Assembly (NCBI GenBank): GCA_026982695.1
Contig: JALSGS010000053.1
Coordinates: forward strand, 178,925-242,924
Direction of reading: 5' to 3'
DNA length: 64,000 nucleotides
From: Saprospiraceae bacterium
GTDB lineage: Bacteria; Bacteroidota; Bacteroidia; Chitinophagales; Saprospiraceae
Positions 27,995-38,100 of this stretch are shown here, piece by piece. The notes under the pieces are model-generated. The model saw nothing but the letters and a program-made list of their open reading frames with translations, did not search any database and was not told the origin of the DNA. Numbering within the stretch: position 1 is the stretch's first letter; the number at the start of each line of letters is the position of its first letter. Position numbers and translations under genes: made by a program.

Positions 27995-28531
27995 TTATTC
28001 CTCCTCATCAATCAAGCCTATTGGCAAGCGCATCCATAACTGTCGTTGCTGCTCATCTACCTTACTGATGAGCGCTTGATGCAGGGGCACGAGCAGTTCG
28101 CGTTTTTTATAAGATATGATAGCCATTTCTTGCTGGGGGAATTCTCGCACTTCCTCAATGCGGCCAATGCGGCCTAATCGCTCATCTATTAAGGTATAGC
28201 CCTCAGCCCATGCGAAGGCCAGTGTATCTACCTCGAGCTGGCGCTGATCGTCGGGGATCAAATCCTTTTCGGCTAACAAAAGGGGGCGTGAGGTGAGTGG
28301 CAGGGCCTCATCGCGCAGCTCGACGTCCTCCAGCTTGAGGATTGGCCAGCGGTCCATGCGTACCGACTCCACGCGAAAAGGCACTAAGCCATCGGGCAGC
28401 TCGAGGAAGATAAACTCGACCTGCAAGAGGTCTTCGAGATAGCGCGGTACTACTTGTACGTGCAACTCGCCATGCACCCCATGTGCTTTGCGCGTATGCC
28501 CGATGGGCACCAAGGGTTCGGGCTTGGCCAT
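27995..28531 (-). CDS. rimM: 16S rRNA processing / ribosome maturation factor
   Basis: Assists maturation of the 30S subunit head and binds S19. 178 residues: RimM N-terminal barrel (VPIGHTRKAHGVHGELHVQ) and C-terminal PRC barrel (GRIGRIEEVREFPQQEMAIISY, ELLVPLHQALI). Typical length. Elsewhere rimM often sits with rpsP and trmD; here it follows a crotonase gene by 8 bases instead. It ends with an acidic DEEE tail. Confidence 0.95.
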   Translation of the reverse strand: MAKPEPLVPIGHTRKAHGVHGELHVQVVPRYLEDLLQVEFIFLELPDGLVPFRVESVRMDRWPILKLEDVELRDEALPLTSRPLLLAEKDLIPDDQRQLEVDTLAFAWAEGYTLIDERLGRIGRIEEVREFPQQEMAIISYKKRELLVPLHQALISKVDEQQRQLWMRLPIGLIDEEE

Positions 28532-28539
28532 AGGAATAC

Positions 28540-29322
28540 CTATTTGCCTTTAAATATGGGCTTGCGCTTCTCTACAAAAGCGCGTGCTCCTTCCTGAAAA
28601 TCTTGCGTGCCTGTGGTATAACCAAAGGCCTTGATTTCTTCGGCAAAGCCATCCACATCATGGCGGTAGTATGCCTGCACCAGTTCGATGATTTTGGCAA
28701 CAGCCAACGGCCCTTTGGCGGCAATCTTTTCGACAAGGGCATGAGCTTCTGCCAAAAGGTCGGCTTGCGGCACCACGCGATTGACCAAGCCGAGGCGATG
28801 AGCCGTCTCGGCATCGATCATGTCGGCTGTGAGTAACAGCTCCATAGCGTTGCCTTTGCCGATATACTGGATGAGGCGTTGCGTGCCGCCATAACCAGGG
28901 ATAATGCCCAAATTGACTTCTGGCTGCCCAAAGCGCGCTTGAGGAGCAGCCAAACGCAAGTGACAAGCCATGGCCAACTCACATCCACCTCCCAGTGCAA
29001 ATCCATTGACGGCAGCTACTACCGGCCGCGCAAAGCGCTCAATGAGGTTGAAGGTTTCGTGGCCATAGCGGGCCATCGCTTCGCCCTGAGCGGCGTCCAG
29101 ATCGAGAAATTCCTTGATGTCGGCACCGGCAACAAATGATTTATCGCCAGCACCTGTGAGGACCACGCCTTTCAAACCTTCGCGCTTGGGCAAGTCTTGA
29201 GCAAACAAGTAGTTAAGCTCCTGCATCGTACGCCGATTCAAGGCGTTGAGCGCTTTGGGCCGGTTGACGGTAACTGTCGCTATGCCCTTTTCAAAGTCTA
29301 TGAGTAGGTTTTCGTATCGCAT
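28540..29322 (-). CDS. Enoyl-CoA hydratase / crotonase family
   Basis: Probably hydrates short-chain enoyl-CoA in fatty acid or amino acid breakdown. 260 residues. Oxyanion-hole segments AGADIKEF (about 66-72) and NGFALGGGCELA are visible, with both catalytic glutamates of true hydratases, E115 and E135 (FGQPEVNLGIIPGYGG), spaced 20 apart as in the rat mitochondrial enzyme. This favours a hydratase over other crotonase-fold reactions. It sits between the CMP-sugar synthetase-like gene (25 bases upstream) and rimM (8 bases downstream), with no other beta-oxidation gene nearby. Confidence 0.92.
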   Translation of the reverse strand: MRYENLLIDFEKGIATVTVNRPKALNALNRRTMQELNYLFAQDLPKREGLKGVVLTGAGDKSFVAGADIKEFLDLDAAQGEAMARYGHETFNLIERFARPVVAAVNGFALGGGCELAMACHLRLAAPQARFGQPEVNLGIIPGYGGTQRLIQYIGKGNAMELLLTADMIDAETAHRLGLVNRVVPQADLLAEAHALVEKIAAKGPLAVAKIIELVQAYYRHDVDGFAEEIKAFGYTTGTQDFQEGARAFVEKRKPIFKGK

Positions 29323-29347
29323 TATGTATCGTATTTACTTTCTCACC

Positions 29348-30025
29348 TCAGTTTAAGCCGTACTTTTTTTTGAACAAAAACTCGGCTATTTGAAAGTCAA
29401 TTTCTTCGTCTATGTCTTGCGCTTCTTCGCGCGGTATCTCCAGCAGATAGGGCCGATCTCCAATGCGGTTGTGCTTGCGTGCCAGCAACTGGCGCGTAAA
29501 CAAGTAAAGGCAAGAGTTTTCCTCATAGACAGGTGGCAGATCTTGAGTGCGCAACAAGATGTTGGGGTTGTGATTGATGGCCCGCCCCAGCGGGTCCCAA
29601 AGGCGCGTTTGCAAGCGCGTCACCGTGAACAGCGAATCGTATATGGGATAGTGCTCCAAGAACAAATCCACAGCCCGTGCAATGCTCTGTGCCGACAACA
29701 AGGGATTGGTGCTGTGCGTCTGCAAATAAAACTGCGCTTCCACTTGGCTGGTGGTGTGCAACAACACGTCGTTCATAGGTACTTCGCCAGCACGCAAATG
29801 CTCGGGCCGCTCCAGCAAGCGCACTTGAGGAAAGTGTTGCACTGCATCCGCCATGATTGTCGGACTGTCCGTATCGATAACGACTTGATCGATCTGCGGC
29901 ACCTCCAACAAAGCATGCACCACGTGATGATATAAAGGCTTACCTGCAAACAGGCGATAGTTCTTGCCAGGTACGCGCTCACTGCTGTGACGCATCGGCA
30001 CAATGGCAACCAAGCAGGGTTTCAT
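29348..30025 (-). CDS. Acylneuraminate cytidylyltransferase family protein
   Basis: Transfers CMP from CTP to a sugar acid. 225 residues from the ATG at 30023-30025 (MKPCLVAIVPMRHSSERVPG). The nucleotide-binding N-terminus VPMRHSSERVPGKNYR and LQTHSTNPLL (the 'hot/Q-x-S-P' region) fit the NeuA/PseF group, and DIDEEIDFQIAEFLF near the end is the C-terminal 'D-I-D-x-x-x-D' motif. No other sialic, pseudaminic or legionaminic acid gene is in the window, so the sugar is unknown. A longer reading from 30097 adds 24 residues without protein-like support. Confidence 0.85.
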   Translation of the reverse strand: MKPCLVAIVPMRHSSERVPGKNYRLFAGKPLYHHVVHALLEVPQIDQVVIDTDSPTIMADAVQHFPQVRLLERPEHLRAGEVPMNDVLLHTTSQVEAQFYLQTHSTNPLLSAQSIARAVDLFLEHYPIYDSLFTVTRLQTRLWDPLGRAINHNPNILLRTQDLPPVYEENSCLYLFTRQLLARKHNRIGDRPYLLEIPREEAQDIDEEIDFQIAEFLFKKKYGLN

Positions 30026-30279
30026 CGACTCTTTTATTTTGGCGCCTTTCGGCAAATGAGGCCCAAAAATACACTTGCCCGCTCTCCTTTGCGGCACTAA
30101 TCTATGGGAAAAGTAGTTTTTTCATCACACACGCGGTAAGCCGAGTCATCTACCTCTCTATTTTTCAGCCCATCTGCGCAATTAAGTCAATCGGGCGTCA
30201 GAACGAGTACTTTGCAAAAGCAGAAAACGCCCTGCACCTTTGACTTGAATATTTTGGAGGCGCGCAAACAACTGAGTTT

Positions 30280-31797
30280 ATGAAAAAATGTATACCACTA
30301 CTTCTCCTCGTTCTTGTATGGGATGCCTGCACCGATTTGTCTGAGCTGGAACGCATACAGAGTGATGGTGCACCGGAATACGCTTTTGCCCTCTTTCACG
30401 GAGAGGTGTCGATCCGGCAGTTTTTGGAATCGTTTGATGACACGGGCTTGCTCATCATCGAACCCGATGGCACCCTTACTATACGCTACCGCGGCAATAC
30501 CATCTACCGCACTACCAAAGATGCGTTAGCACCTGCACTTGCGCTCTTGCAGCTGCCCATTCCAGTGACTGATACACTCTTCGAATTGCCCTTTCGCTAC
30601 GACGACATTCTGGAAGTAGACTCTGCACGCTTCAAAGGCGGCACGCTCACCTACTTTTTCAACAATGCACATCCCGACACAGTAGTAGTCACTGTCACCT
30701 TCCCTCAGCTCCAAAAAGACGGACAACCTCTGGTACTCACGCACAGCTTGCCTCCAGCAAATGGCACCCCCGTGCCGCTCTTCCCCACTCCACAAGTAGA
30801 CCTGAGTGGCTACACATTGGCACCTGATGCGGATGGGAAGATGTGGTTGCGCTATGAAGCACGCCGTCAGCCCAGCATGATGTCAGACACCTTATCAGAC
30901 TTTTACTTGCTGATGCAAAATGTAGCATTCAGTTACATACAGGGCTATCTGGGCAATTACTTGTACGATGGGGCCCGTGACACTATTGAGATCGAGTTTT
31001 TAGAAAATTGGCGACGCGGCGAAGTGTACTTTGCCGATCCCCGCGTATACCTGTACGTAGAGAACAGTTTTGGCCTACCCACCCGCTCGGTAGTCAATGT
31101 TTTTGACGTGTACACGCTCGATGGGCAAGTGCTTCAATTGACCAGCCCACTTTTCCAAAATGGGGGGCTTGACTTTGTGTATCCTTCTTTGGACGAAGTG
31201 GGCCAAGTAAAGACTCAGACAATTGTACTTGACAAAAGCAACTCTAACATTGCTGAGATCTTAGGCGCCAATCCTCTAGCAGTAGACTACGACATCGATG
31301 CATTGACCAACCCCGATACGATTACTGCTATTCGCGGCTTTCTCACCGACTCGAGCTATTACCGCTTCCAGGTAGAGGTGGAACTACCTGTCTACGGTCA
31401 AGCCCGACAATTCGAAGTGCTCGATACCTTTCCAATCGATATGGGCAGTTTTGCACAAGTACAACAAGCTACAATCAAGCTATGGGTACAAAACGAACTG
31501 CCCATCGGCGTAGAAGCACAAGTATATGTAGCCGATGCCCAAGGCATCACTGACTCGCTGTTCGATGCCCCGACTTTTCTCATTCCCGCTGCAGCAGTCA
31601 ACAGCAATGGCTTTCCGGATGGGGCACGTACCGAAACGCTTTATATCGATCTGTTGGGCAATCGCTTGCAGCATCTGCTGGCTAGCACACACTTGATTTT
31701 AAAAGCCACTTTCAGCACAACCCAGGATGGACAAGTGCCCGTGCGCATGGAGTTCGACAACAAGGTCGAAATACGGGCTGGTATCAAGGTGCAATAA
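30280..31797 (+). CDS. Large lipoprotein of unknown function
   Basis: 505 residues. Signal peptide MKKCIPLLLLVLVWDAC with a weak lipobox (WDAC; Asp at -2 is unusual). The rest is beta-rich, acidic and rich in Asp/Thr (repeating motifs such as VVVTVTFPQLQKDGQPLVL and QVEVELPVYGQARQFEVLDT), consistent with stacked sandwich domains on the cell surface. No domain recognised. TTGGAGGCG lies 5' of the start but about 20 bases away, so ribosome binding by Shine-Dalgarno is doubtful. Monocistronic, converging on 31884. Confidence 0.8.
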   Translation: MKKCIPLLLLVLVWDACTDLSELERIQSDGAPEYAFALFHGEVSIRQFLESFDDTGLLIIEPDGTLTIRYRGNTIYRTTKDALAPALALLQLPIPVTDTLFELPFRYDDILEVDSARFKGGTLTYFFNNAHPDTVVVTVTFPQLQKDGQPLVLTHSLPPANGTPVPLFPTPQVDLSGYTLAPDADGKMWLRYEARRQPSMMSDTLSDFYLLMQNVAFSYIQGYLGNYLYDGARDTIEIEFLENWRRGEVYFADPRVYLYVENSFGLPTRSVVNVFDVYTLDGQVLQLTSPLFQNGGLDFVYPSLDEVGQVKTQTIVLDKSNSNIAEILGANPLAVDYDIDALTNPDTITAIRGFLTDSSYYRFQVEVELPVYGQARQFEVLDTFPIDMGSFAQVQQATIKLWVQNELPIGVEAQVYVADAQGITDSLFDAPTFLIPAAAVNSNGFPDGARTETLYIDLLGNRLQHLLASTHLILKATFSTTQDGQVPVRMEFDNKVEIRAGIKVQ

Positions 31798-31883
31798 TGC
31801 CAATGTAAGTAAGCCGCGAAGGGAGACCCCCACACCATCAGCCAGCACCCATACGAGTGCTACTGTCTGTCGTCACTGCATTT

Positions 31884-32471
31884 TCAGTAGCCAGGCAAGG
31901 CCAAGTTGCGCCCTGAGAGATATTCTTCCAATACGTAGAGGATATGTTCGGGTTTAAGTGGCCGCCAGTTGAAGTCGTTCAGCGCACCACCGAAATAGAT
32001 AAAATCGTGTAGGTGTGTTTGTTTGAGTTCGTCTTCGACGTGTGGCAACAGGTTGACAAAGCAGACCCAGCCATCCACTTCCGCTACTTCTTCAAACCAT
32101 TCTTCGTAGTAATCGGTGTCGAGGCCATGAAAGTTCAAGACATTTTCCATGATGAGTACAAACTTGCGCACTCCATAAGTCATAAGGGGTTCGATAACTT
32201 TCCGCTTGAGAAACATCACGTCGTTGTACAGACAATCATTCCATTCTCCGATCATTTCCAGTATGGCGAATCCGTGCTCATAATCGGCCCACAGCAGCTT
32301 GGTGTACAAGGTATTGGATCCAAACGCATCCCATTGCGGATGGATGACGTAGTTGTAGATTTGGTTAGTAAAATAAAATTCGCTGTACTGGCGTCCGAAG
32401 AAAGGTGAACGCTCGTCTGCCTCTGCCATATATCGGTCGCGCCAATTGTAGAAAGGTTCGAGGTCGTGCAT
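31884..32471 (-). CDS. Cytosolic protein of unknown function
   Basis: 195 residues, acidic and unusually rich in Trp/Tyr/Phe (MHDLEPFYNWRDRYMAEADE, YYEEWFEEVAEVDGWVCFVN). No signal peptide, membrane segment or catalytic motif seen. The even aromatic spacing suggests a compact alpha/beta fold. It is divergent from the NadR-like kinase gene with 79 bases between starts. I have no functional call. Confidence 0.8.
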   Translation of the reverse strand: MHDLEPFYNWRDRYMAEADERSPFFGRQYSEFYFTNQIYNYVIHPQWDAFGSNTLYTKLLWADYEHGFAILEMIGEWNDCLYNDVMFLKRKVIEPLMTYGVRKFVLIMENVLNFHGLDTDYYEEWFEEVAEVDGWVCFVNLLPHVEDELKQTHLHDFIYFGGALNDFNWRPLKPEHILYVLEEYLSGRNLALPGY

Positions 32472-32550
32472 ATTGGGCGTTTTTCAAATTTCGATTTTGG
32501 CGAAAGCCAACCGAAAGACAACAGCTCAAGCATGGCAAAGTTAGACCAGT

Positions 32551-33093
32551 ATGAATGGAATTTCATTCAAAAAAATAGTGATCACAGGGCCAGAATCAAG
32601 CGGCAAGAGTAGCCTGACACAAGCGCTATCCGACCAGCTACGCATACCCGCAGCACCGGAATATGCGCGCTTATACCTCAGTCTCTTTGGTCCGCAATAT
32701 CAACGCGACGACTTGGCACATATGGCTCACGGGCAAGTGGCACTAGAAGTGGAAGCAGCTATGCGCAGCAAAGGTTTTTTTCTCTGCGACACCTCACTGG
32801 AAGTGATCTACATCTGGTGGGAGATGCGATTTGGCCCTCCACCCACCTGGTTGTCTCATTTGATGGAGCGCCATTTGGGGCATTTCTACCTGTTATGTGC
32901 GCCAGACATCACATGGGTTCCCGACCCTTTGCGCGAACACCCCTACCCACACCAACGCAGTCAGCTGTTTGCACGTTACCAGCGCTTGCTCGAATCGCTA
33001 GGCGTGCCTTACGGGGTGGTACAAGGGCAGGGCCCCAAGCGGCTACAATGTGCCTTGGAGTTGCTCTACAAAGCGCCTTTTTCCATTCCGTAG
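32551..33093 (+). CDS. NadR-type P-loop kinase (ribosylnicotinamide kinase-like)
   Basis: 180 residues with Walker A GPESSGKSS (13-21). The sequence EYARLYLS, followed by DTSLEVIYIWWE, matches the NadR kinase domain that phosphorylates nicotinamide riboside. Only the kinase module is present; the nucleotidyltransferase and repressor domains of full NadR are absent. Substrate is inferred from family. It converges on a 5'-nucleotidase lipoprotein with 17 bases between stops, which would fit nucleotide or NAD precursor salvage. Confidence 0.85.
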   Translation: MNGISFKKIVITGPESSGKSSLTQALSDQLRIPAAPEYARLYLSLFGPQYQRDDLAHMAHGQVALEVEAAMRSKGFFLCDTSLEVIYIWWEMRFGPPPTWLSHLMERHLGHFYLLCAPDITWVPDPLREHPYPHQRSQLFARYQRLLESLGVPYGVVQGQGPKRLQCALELLYKAPFSIP

Positions 33094-33110
33094 TGCAGTT
33101 CAACAGATAG

Positions 33111-34721
33111 TTACTTCCCTCGTGCACGCAAATAATCGATCAAGGCCTTTCGAATATCACTACGCACATCATCGGGCTGTACGGGGCGATCCAAGCCCAC
33201 GACCTGTGGATTGTCAGGAGTAAAAAAGTCTATTCCTATTTCCAAGCCTGTGAGCAAAAAATCAGGCACGATGATATGGTACACTGCCTGATCGTCTAAG
33301 GGTGAGGCGCCCACTGTCCATTCGGCATTGTCCTTACTGATGCCGTAAGCATGGAGAAAGCCTCCAGTGCCTTTGTTGTGTTGGCCCTGGTCGAGCAGGC
33401 GCCGCAGCAGTACCCCCTGCAAATCCACCTCTACCAAGCTTCCGCCAAACGGCAAAGTGCGAAATATATCTACCGCTGTAATGGCACCTTGCAGCAAATC
33501 ATCTACACGGATAGAGCCACCATTGAGGATAGCTGCATCGACGGGCTGGCGGGCAGCAGCAGCCATAGCGCGTGTAATGAGCTGCGTGAGGTTAGTACTG
33601 TGATTGCGTACCGAAGCTTCGCGCCCATCGAGTGGTTGGTGGGCATACATCAGCACTTCATCGGGATCGACGCCCACAGCACGGATGGCTTCGTTTTGCA
33701 AGTGGATCCATTTCTGCACCACTTCCTCGACATAAGGATCGGCAGATAGGGTACTGTCGATGCGGCGCACATATGACTTTCTACCTACATAGCCGGGTGC
33801 TAGTACCTTGTCTACCTCAAAGCGATGGATCCACGCCGTTTTGGCATTGGCATCGGCCTTGAAGATGTGCACATTACCCACGCTATCGTGGTGCAATTCG
33901 TGCTCATGCCCACCCATGATAAGCGGCACATTGGGCAATAAAGTGGCCAGCTTTCGGTCCATATCCAAGTCGAGGTGTGTAAGGCCGATTACCACATCGC
34001 ATCGGGCATTGAGCTCCAAGTACGCCTTTATGGCTTCTTCGTAGCAATCTTCGTAATGCACGTAATCTTTAGGGTTTGCAGGTAGCACGGCACTGAAGAA
34101 ACCTACTTTCAGGGTAGTGCCATCGGCATCTTCTATTTCCCAGATAAAGTTTTCGGGAAAGTAGTATTTAAAGTTACCGTAATGCGCAAAGAAAGGCTGC
34201 AGCCGATCTCCATTTCGGTATAGCACATTGGTCGCCAGCCATTCAAATTCCGACTCGTCGAAGCGCTGTTGCAAATCGGCATATTTGAGGTCAAATTCGT
34301 GGTTGCCAAAAGCTACCAGATCGACGCCGGCTCGGTTCATCACTTCCACCATGTGGCGCCCTGCGATGCGTTGACCATTCATTTTGAGGCTTCCCAAGAG
34401 AGAAGGGTTGAGAAAATCACCGGCCAAGACAAAGAGCGTGTTGGGGTTTTGATTATAGAGGCTGTCGTACAAGGTTTTGAGGCGCGCAAAGCCCCCGAGG
34501 TTGTCGCCGGGAAGGGGTGCAATTTCATACACATCGTTGATGTGGAGTATCTGGAAGCTAATATGCCCATCGTCGGTAGTGGGCGGTGGCACAAGCACCA
34601 ATTCCTCAAAAGGATCAGATGCCTGACCGTCCGTCTGGCGAGGTGCCGATACGCGGCACGCACTCAAAACCAGCCCCATAAGTACAAAAAAGGCACAAAC
34701 ACGTGTGGAGATCATACACAT
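33111..34721 (-). CDS. 5'-nucleotidase / metallophosphatase lipoprotein
   Basis: Releases phosphate from nucleotides outside the cytosol. 536 residues. Lipobox LSAC (Cys22), then the metallophosphatase domain with LHINDVYE, LAGDFLNPS, AFGNHEFD and GGHEHE (dinuclear metal ligands). The C-terminal 5'-nucleotidase domain (about 320-536) binds the base. In some Bacteroidota these two domains are encoded by separate genes; here they are one chain. A -7 box lies about 40 bases upstream. Confidence 0.93.
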   Translation of the reverse strand: MCMISTRVCAFFVLMGLVLSACRVSAPRQTDGQASDPFEELVLVPPPTTDDGHISFQILHINDVYEIAPLPGDNLGGFARLKTLYDSLYNQNPNTLFVLAGDFLNPSLLGSLKMNGQRIAGRHMVEVMNRAGVDLVAFGNHEFDLKYADLQQRFDESEFEWLATNVLYRNGDRLQPFFAHYGNFKYYFPENFIWEIEDADGTTLKVGFFSAVLPANPKDYVHYEDCYEEAIKAYLELNARCDVVIGLTHLDLDMDRKLATLLPNVPLIMGGHEHELHHDSVGNVHIFKADANAKTAWIHRFEVDKVLAPGYVGRKSYVRRIDSTLSADPYVEEVVQKWIHLQNEAIRAVGVDPDEVLMYAHQPLDGREASVRNHSTNLTQLITRAMAAAARQPVDAAILNGGSIRVDDLLQGAITAVDIFRTLPFGGSLVEVDLQGVLLRRLLDQGQHNKGTGGFLHAYGISKDNAEWTVGASPLDDQAVYHIIVPDFLLTGLEIGIDFFTPDNPQVVGLDRPVQPDDVRSDIRKALIDYLRARGK

Positions 34722-35167
34722 GACTTATTAAATTTAGGTGGCGGCGATGTATTGCGTTTCAAATATACCGCTTAACCGCTTAGCTGGGCGACTGTAGGTG
34801 CCAAACTGCAGCAGCTCATAGGTTTACCTTCAAAGCAAGGCTTAATTCGTGATTGTTTTTGAAGTTACCCTGTATATTTAGATCAAGCATACAATTAAAG
34901 GCAGATTACACATATTGGAAATTTTCGCTTTCAAGTCTTCTCGCAATTTCAAACTTGGCTTGGCGCCACATTGAGGCTCGTTGTGGAAGCCAGTCTCACG
35001 AGAAAAGCGATCTGTTCGGTATAGCAAAGCGCTCATCCGACTTGACACAGACTCAAAGGATGTCTTCAAGCTGCAACTGAGGTGAGCTACAAGACAAGCC
35101 CGCAGCTATAGCCTACGCTATGCAAACAACTTAAGGGGAAAAGCAGTATCGCACTTGTTTTGGCGCG
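34722..35167. other. Intergenic region upstream of the nucleotidase gene
   Basis: No gene or RNA recognised. A -7 box TATATTTG (minus strand) is at 34760-34767, suitable for the gene starting at 34721. Just beyond the smc stop there is a small imperfect hairpin (about 35105-35122, ATAGC/GCTAT) without a T-run. Short open frames here do not look coding. Confidence 0.5.
34760..34767 (-). promoter_or_regulatory. Candidate -7 box of the nucleotidase gene
   Basis: TATATTTG on the minus strand, about 40 bases before the ATG, is a perfect match to TAnnTTTG. No TTTG occurs 19-21 bases further upstream. Confidence 0.4.
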
Positions 35168-38100
35168 TTATCTTTCAGGCCCGACAGCTTCGAGAATAGG
35201 ACCAGCTTCCAGTTGGCGAAAATCGACTGGCGTAACGGCCGACACACCCTCTTCAGACATGTATACGCCATAGATGATGTCCACGGCAGCCATCGTCAGC
35301 TTATTGTGCGTGACGATGATAAACTGCGAATCTTTAGAGAATTTCTTGATGATGCGGTTGAACTTCTCGATGTTCACATCGTCGAGCGGGGCATCTACCT
35401 CGTCGAAGATGCAGAAAGGAGCTGGCTTGAGCAGGTACAAAGCAAAGAGGAGCGCTGTGGCCGTGAGCGTTTTTTCACCCCCTGACAACTGTGAGATGGT
35501 CTGCGGTCGTTTGCCTTTAGGCTTAGCCACAATTTCTATCTTAGAGTTGAGCGGATCATCGGGGGTGAGCAAGATAAGGTCCGCTGTGTCACCCTCACTG
35601 AAGAGGCTTCGGAATACATCGATAAAGTAGGTGCGCACGCGCTCAAATGCATCGAGAAACTGTCGCGTAGCCGTGTCTTCTATTTCCTTGATGGTTTCGA
35701 TGAGATCTTCTTTGGCCTTGAGGATATCGTCGCGCTGGCTTTGGATAGTCTGATAGCGCTGCTGCATTTCTTCATAGGCCTCGACGGCCATGGGGTTGAT
35801 TTCTCCATAGTTATCCAATCGATTTTTGAGCTTTGTCACTTTGGCTTCCAGCTCGGCCACACGTGCCGGATCGGTTTGCGCATCCTGCATTGCTTCGGGC
35901 AACTCATTGACTGAGACGTTGAACTCCACGCGCAAGCGTTCATTAACGCTTTGTAGCTGCAACTGCACTTCAGTACGCTTATCTTTAAGTTCGTTGATAA
36001 GGGCTTGAAGGTCTTGCCTTTTTCTGCCGAGTTTGCGCAACCGATCCTCTAACTCATTGATACCTCCTCTTGCTTGGAAGTAAGCCTTTTCCGCTTCGGT
36101 GAGCAAGGCACGTTGTTCATCGCGTTGGGCATAAGCTGCCAACAATTGCTGGTTGAGCTTTTCTATGGCCTCAATTGTTTCATCCTGTTGGGTGATGGCT
36201 TCCTCTAAGGCTTGTTGGTCGCGCCGGATGCGTGCATCGAGTTCGTTCATTTGCCTTTCGGCAAAAGCCAACTCTTTTTGCAATGCACCTACTTTGTTCT
36301 GTTGCTTGATAAACTCGATGTGTGCCTGATTAAAACGAGCACTGGCCTCACTAAGAGACTCAGCTACCGCTCGATAAGACTGGTCTGCTTGGCTGATGTG
36401 CGTGCGCATGCTACGCAGTTGCGCAGTCAACTCGCTGAGGGCTTGTTCAAGTGTTTGCAGTTGCTGTTGCAGCTGCCCTTGGTGTGTTTGGATTTCGCGC
36501 AATCGGGTGGCATCTCCCGAAAGGGACTGCTCGAACTGCTCCAACCGAGCAGCTACTGTAGCGCGTTGGCTGACAATGGCATTGAGTTGACGCTGGACTT
36601 GTTGTATGCCTTTTTTAAGATCCTTTTGCCGCAAGGTGTCCAAGTGCTTTTTCAAGCCAAAGTACTGGGTAGCCAGCTGTTGAGATTCCTGTTCGATCTT
36701 TCGGATGGCCCTGTCCAGCATTTCGATATTCTTCTGCCGGCCAATTTTTTTGCCCTCAAAGAGGCCTACGCTGCCTCCTGAAATGCTATATCGCCGCCTG
36801 ATAAAGGTGCCATCGGCGGCCAACCACACCAAGTCCGGATCATCCCATTCCGTAGCATCTAAGCGATTCTCGGGCGTCACTACCACGCCATCGAGTAGAA
36901 AGGCAACTAACTTGCGATAGGGCGGATCGCATTGTACTAAGTCGATGGCTGGACGAGCGCCCGTGGGCAATAGACGCATGCTCGGCTCGTAGTCTTCAAA
37001 TGCATCGAGCAAAAAGAAATGAGCTTTGCCCTTTTGCGAACTATGTAATAGGCGCACAGCCTGGTGCGCCGTAGCCAAGTCTGGCACTACGTAGAAATTG
37101 AGCCAAGGCTCCAAATAGTTTTCTATGGCTACTCGATAGCTTTCTTCTACATAGATGAGGTCGCTGAGCAATTGAGCCTTGCCTGCCCACTCTTTTTTGC
37201 TACTGAGAAAACGAATACTTTCAGGAAACCCTTCGAGCTTTTCCACCATGGATCGCATGAGCTTCAGCTCATTGCGCTTGGCGTCGAGCTGTCGGTTGAG
37301 CTGAGCACGGGCCTGGTCGAGCTGTTCGAGTTGGTTGCGCGTTTCTTCTATGGCTTTTTGCCGGTCGGCTTCGGCTTCTTCGAGCTGAGCCAACGCTGCG
37401 CGCAGGCGTGCCTCTTCTTCGCTGAGGGCGGCAAGTTGAGCCTGTAAGTCAGTTGCTTCCTTTTTGCTTTTTTCTTCGGCTTGCGCCAAACGCTGAGCTT
37501 CTTGTTCGAGGCTTTGCAGCTGATTTTGGATGATGGCCTTGTGTTTTTCCTTTTCGAAAAGCTGGCGTTCGAGCGTTTGTTGCTGCTGAAGGATGGTGTC
37601 GAGGTCGGCTTTGAGGGTACCGTGCGCTTTCTTCTTTTCCGCAAGGACAGTTTCCGCTTCATCGAGCTGGGCTTCCAAAGAAGCCTCGAGCTGTTTTTCT
37701 ACTGTCAGTTGCTCGCGCACGTGCTCCACTTGCTGGGTTAGTTGTTCAAACTGCGCTTTGTTTTCCGCTATTTGTTGTGCCAACTTTTTGCGCTTTTCTT
37801 CAACAAACTGTGCTTGTTGTTGCCACATGCGCTTGTCGGCTTCCATGCTCCTGATCTTGCCCACCAAGGCATTGAGTGTGCGCTGCCGTTCGGATAAGCG
37901 CTGTTCTTTGTCGAGATGTGCCTTTCGTTCGGCCTCCAGGGCTGCTTCAGTTTGTCGCACCTGCACTTCTACCTGCCGGAAGGCGTCTTCTTGCTGTGCC
38001 ACACTTTGAACCAGTGACTTGAACTTCCGCTTCAAGCCAGCAGTGCGCCAAGCAGCCAACTCAAGGCTTAAGGCTTTGTATTGATTCTTCAGCTCGAAGT

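Noticed and set aside
34853..35080. 75-codon frame in the gap before smc
   Set aside because: No upstream signal, low-complexity Ser/Lys-rich product, no similarity I can recognise.
36212..38009. Long open frames on the plus strand inside smc (for example 36212-36781 and 37593-38009)
   Set aside because: They are antisense shadows of a well-defined SMC coiled coil; their products are leucine/serine-rich without domains or starts of their own.
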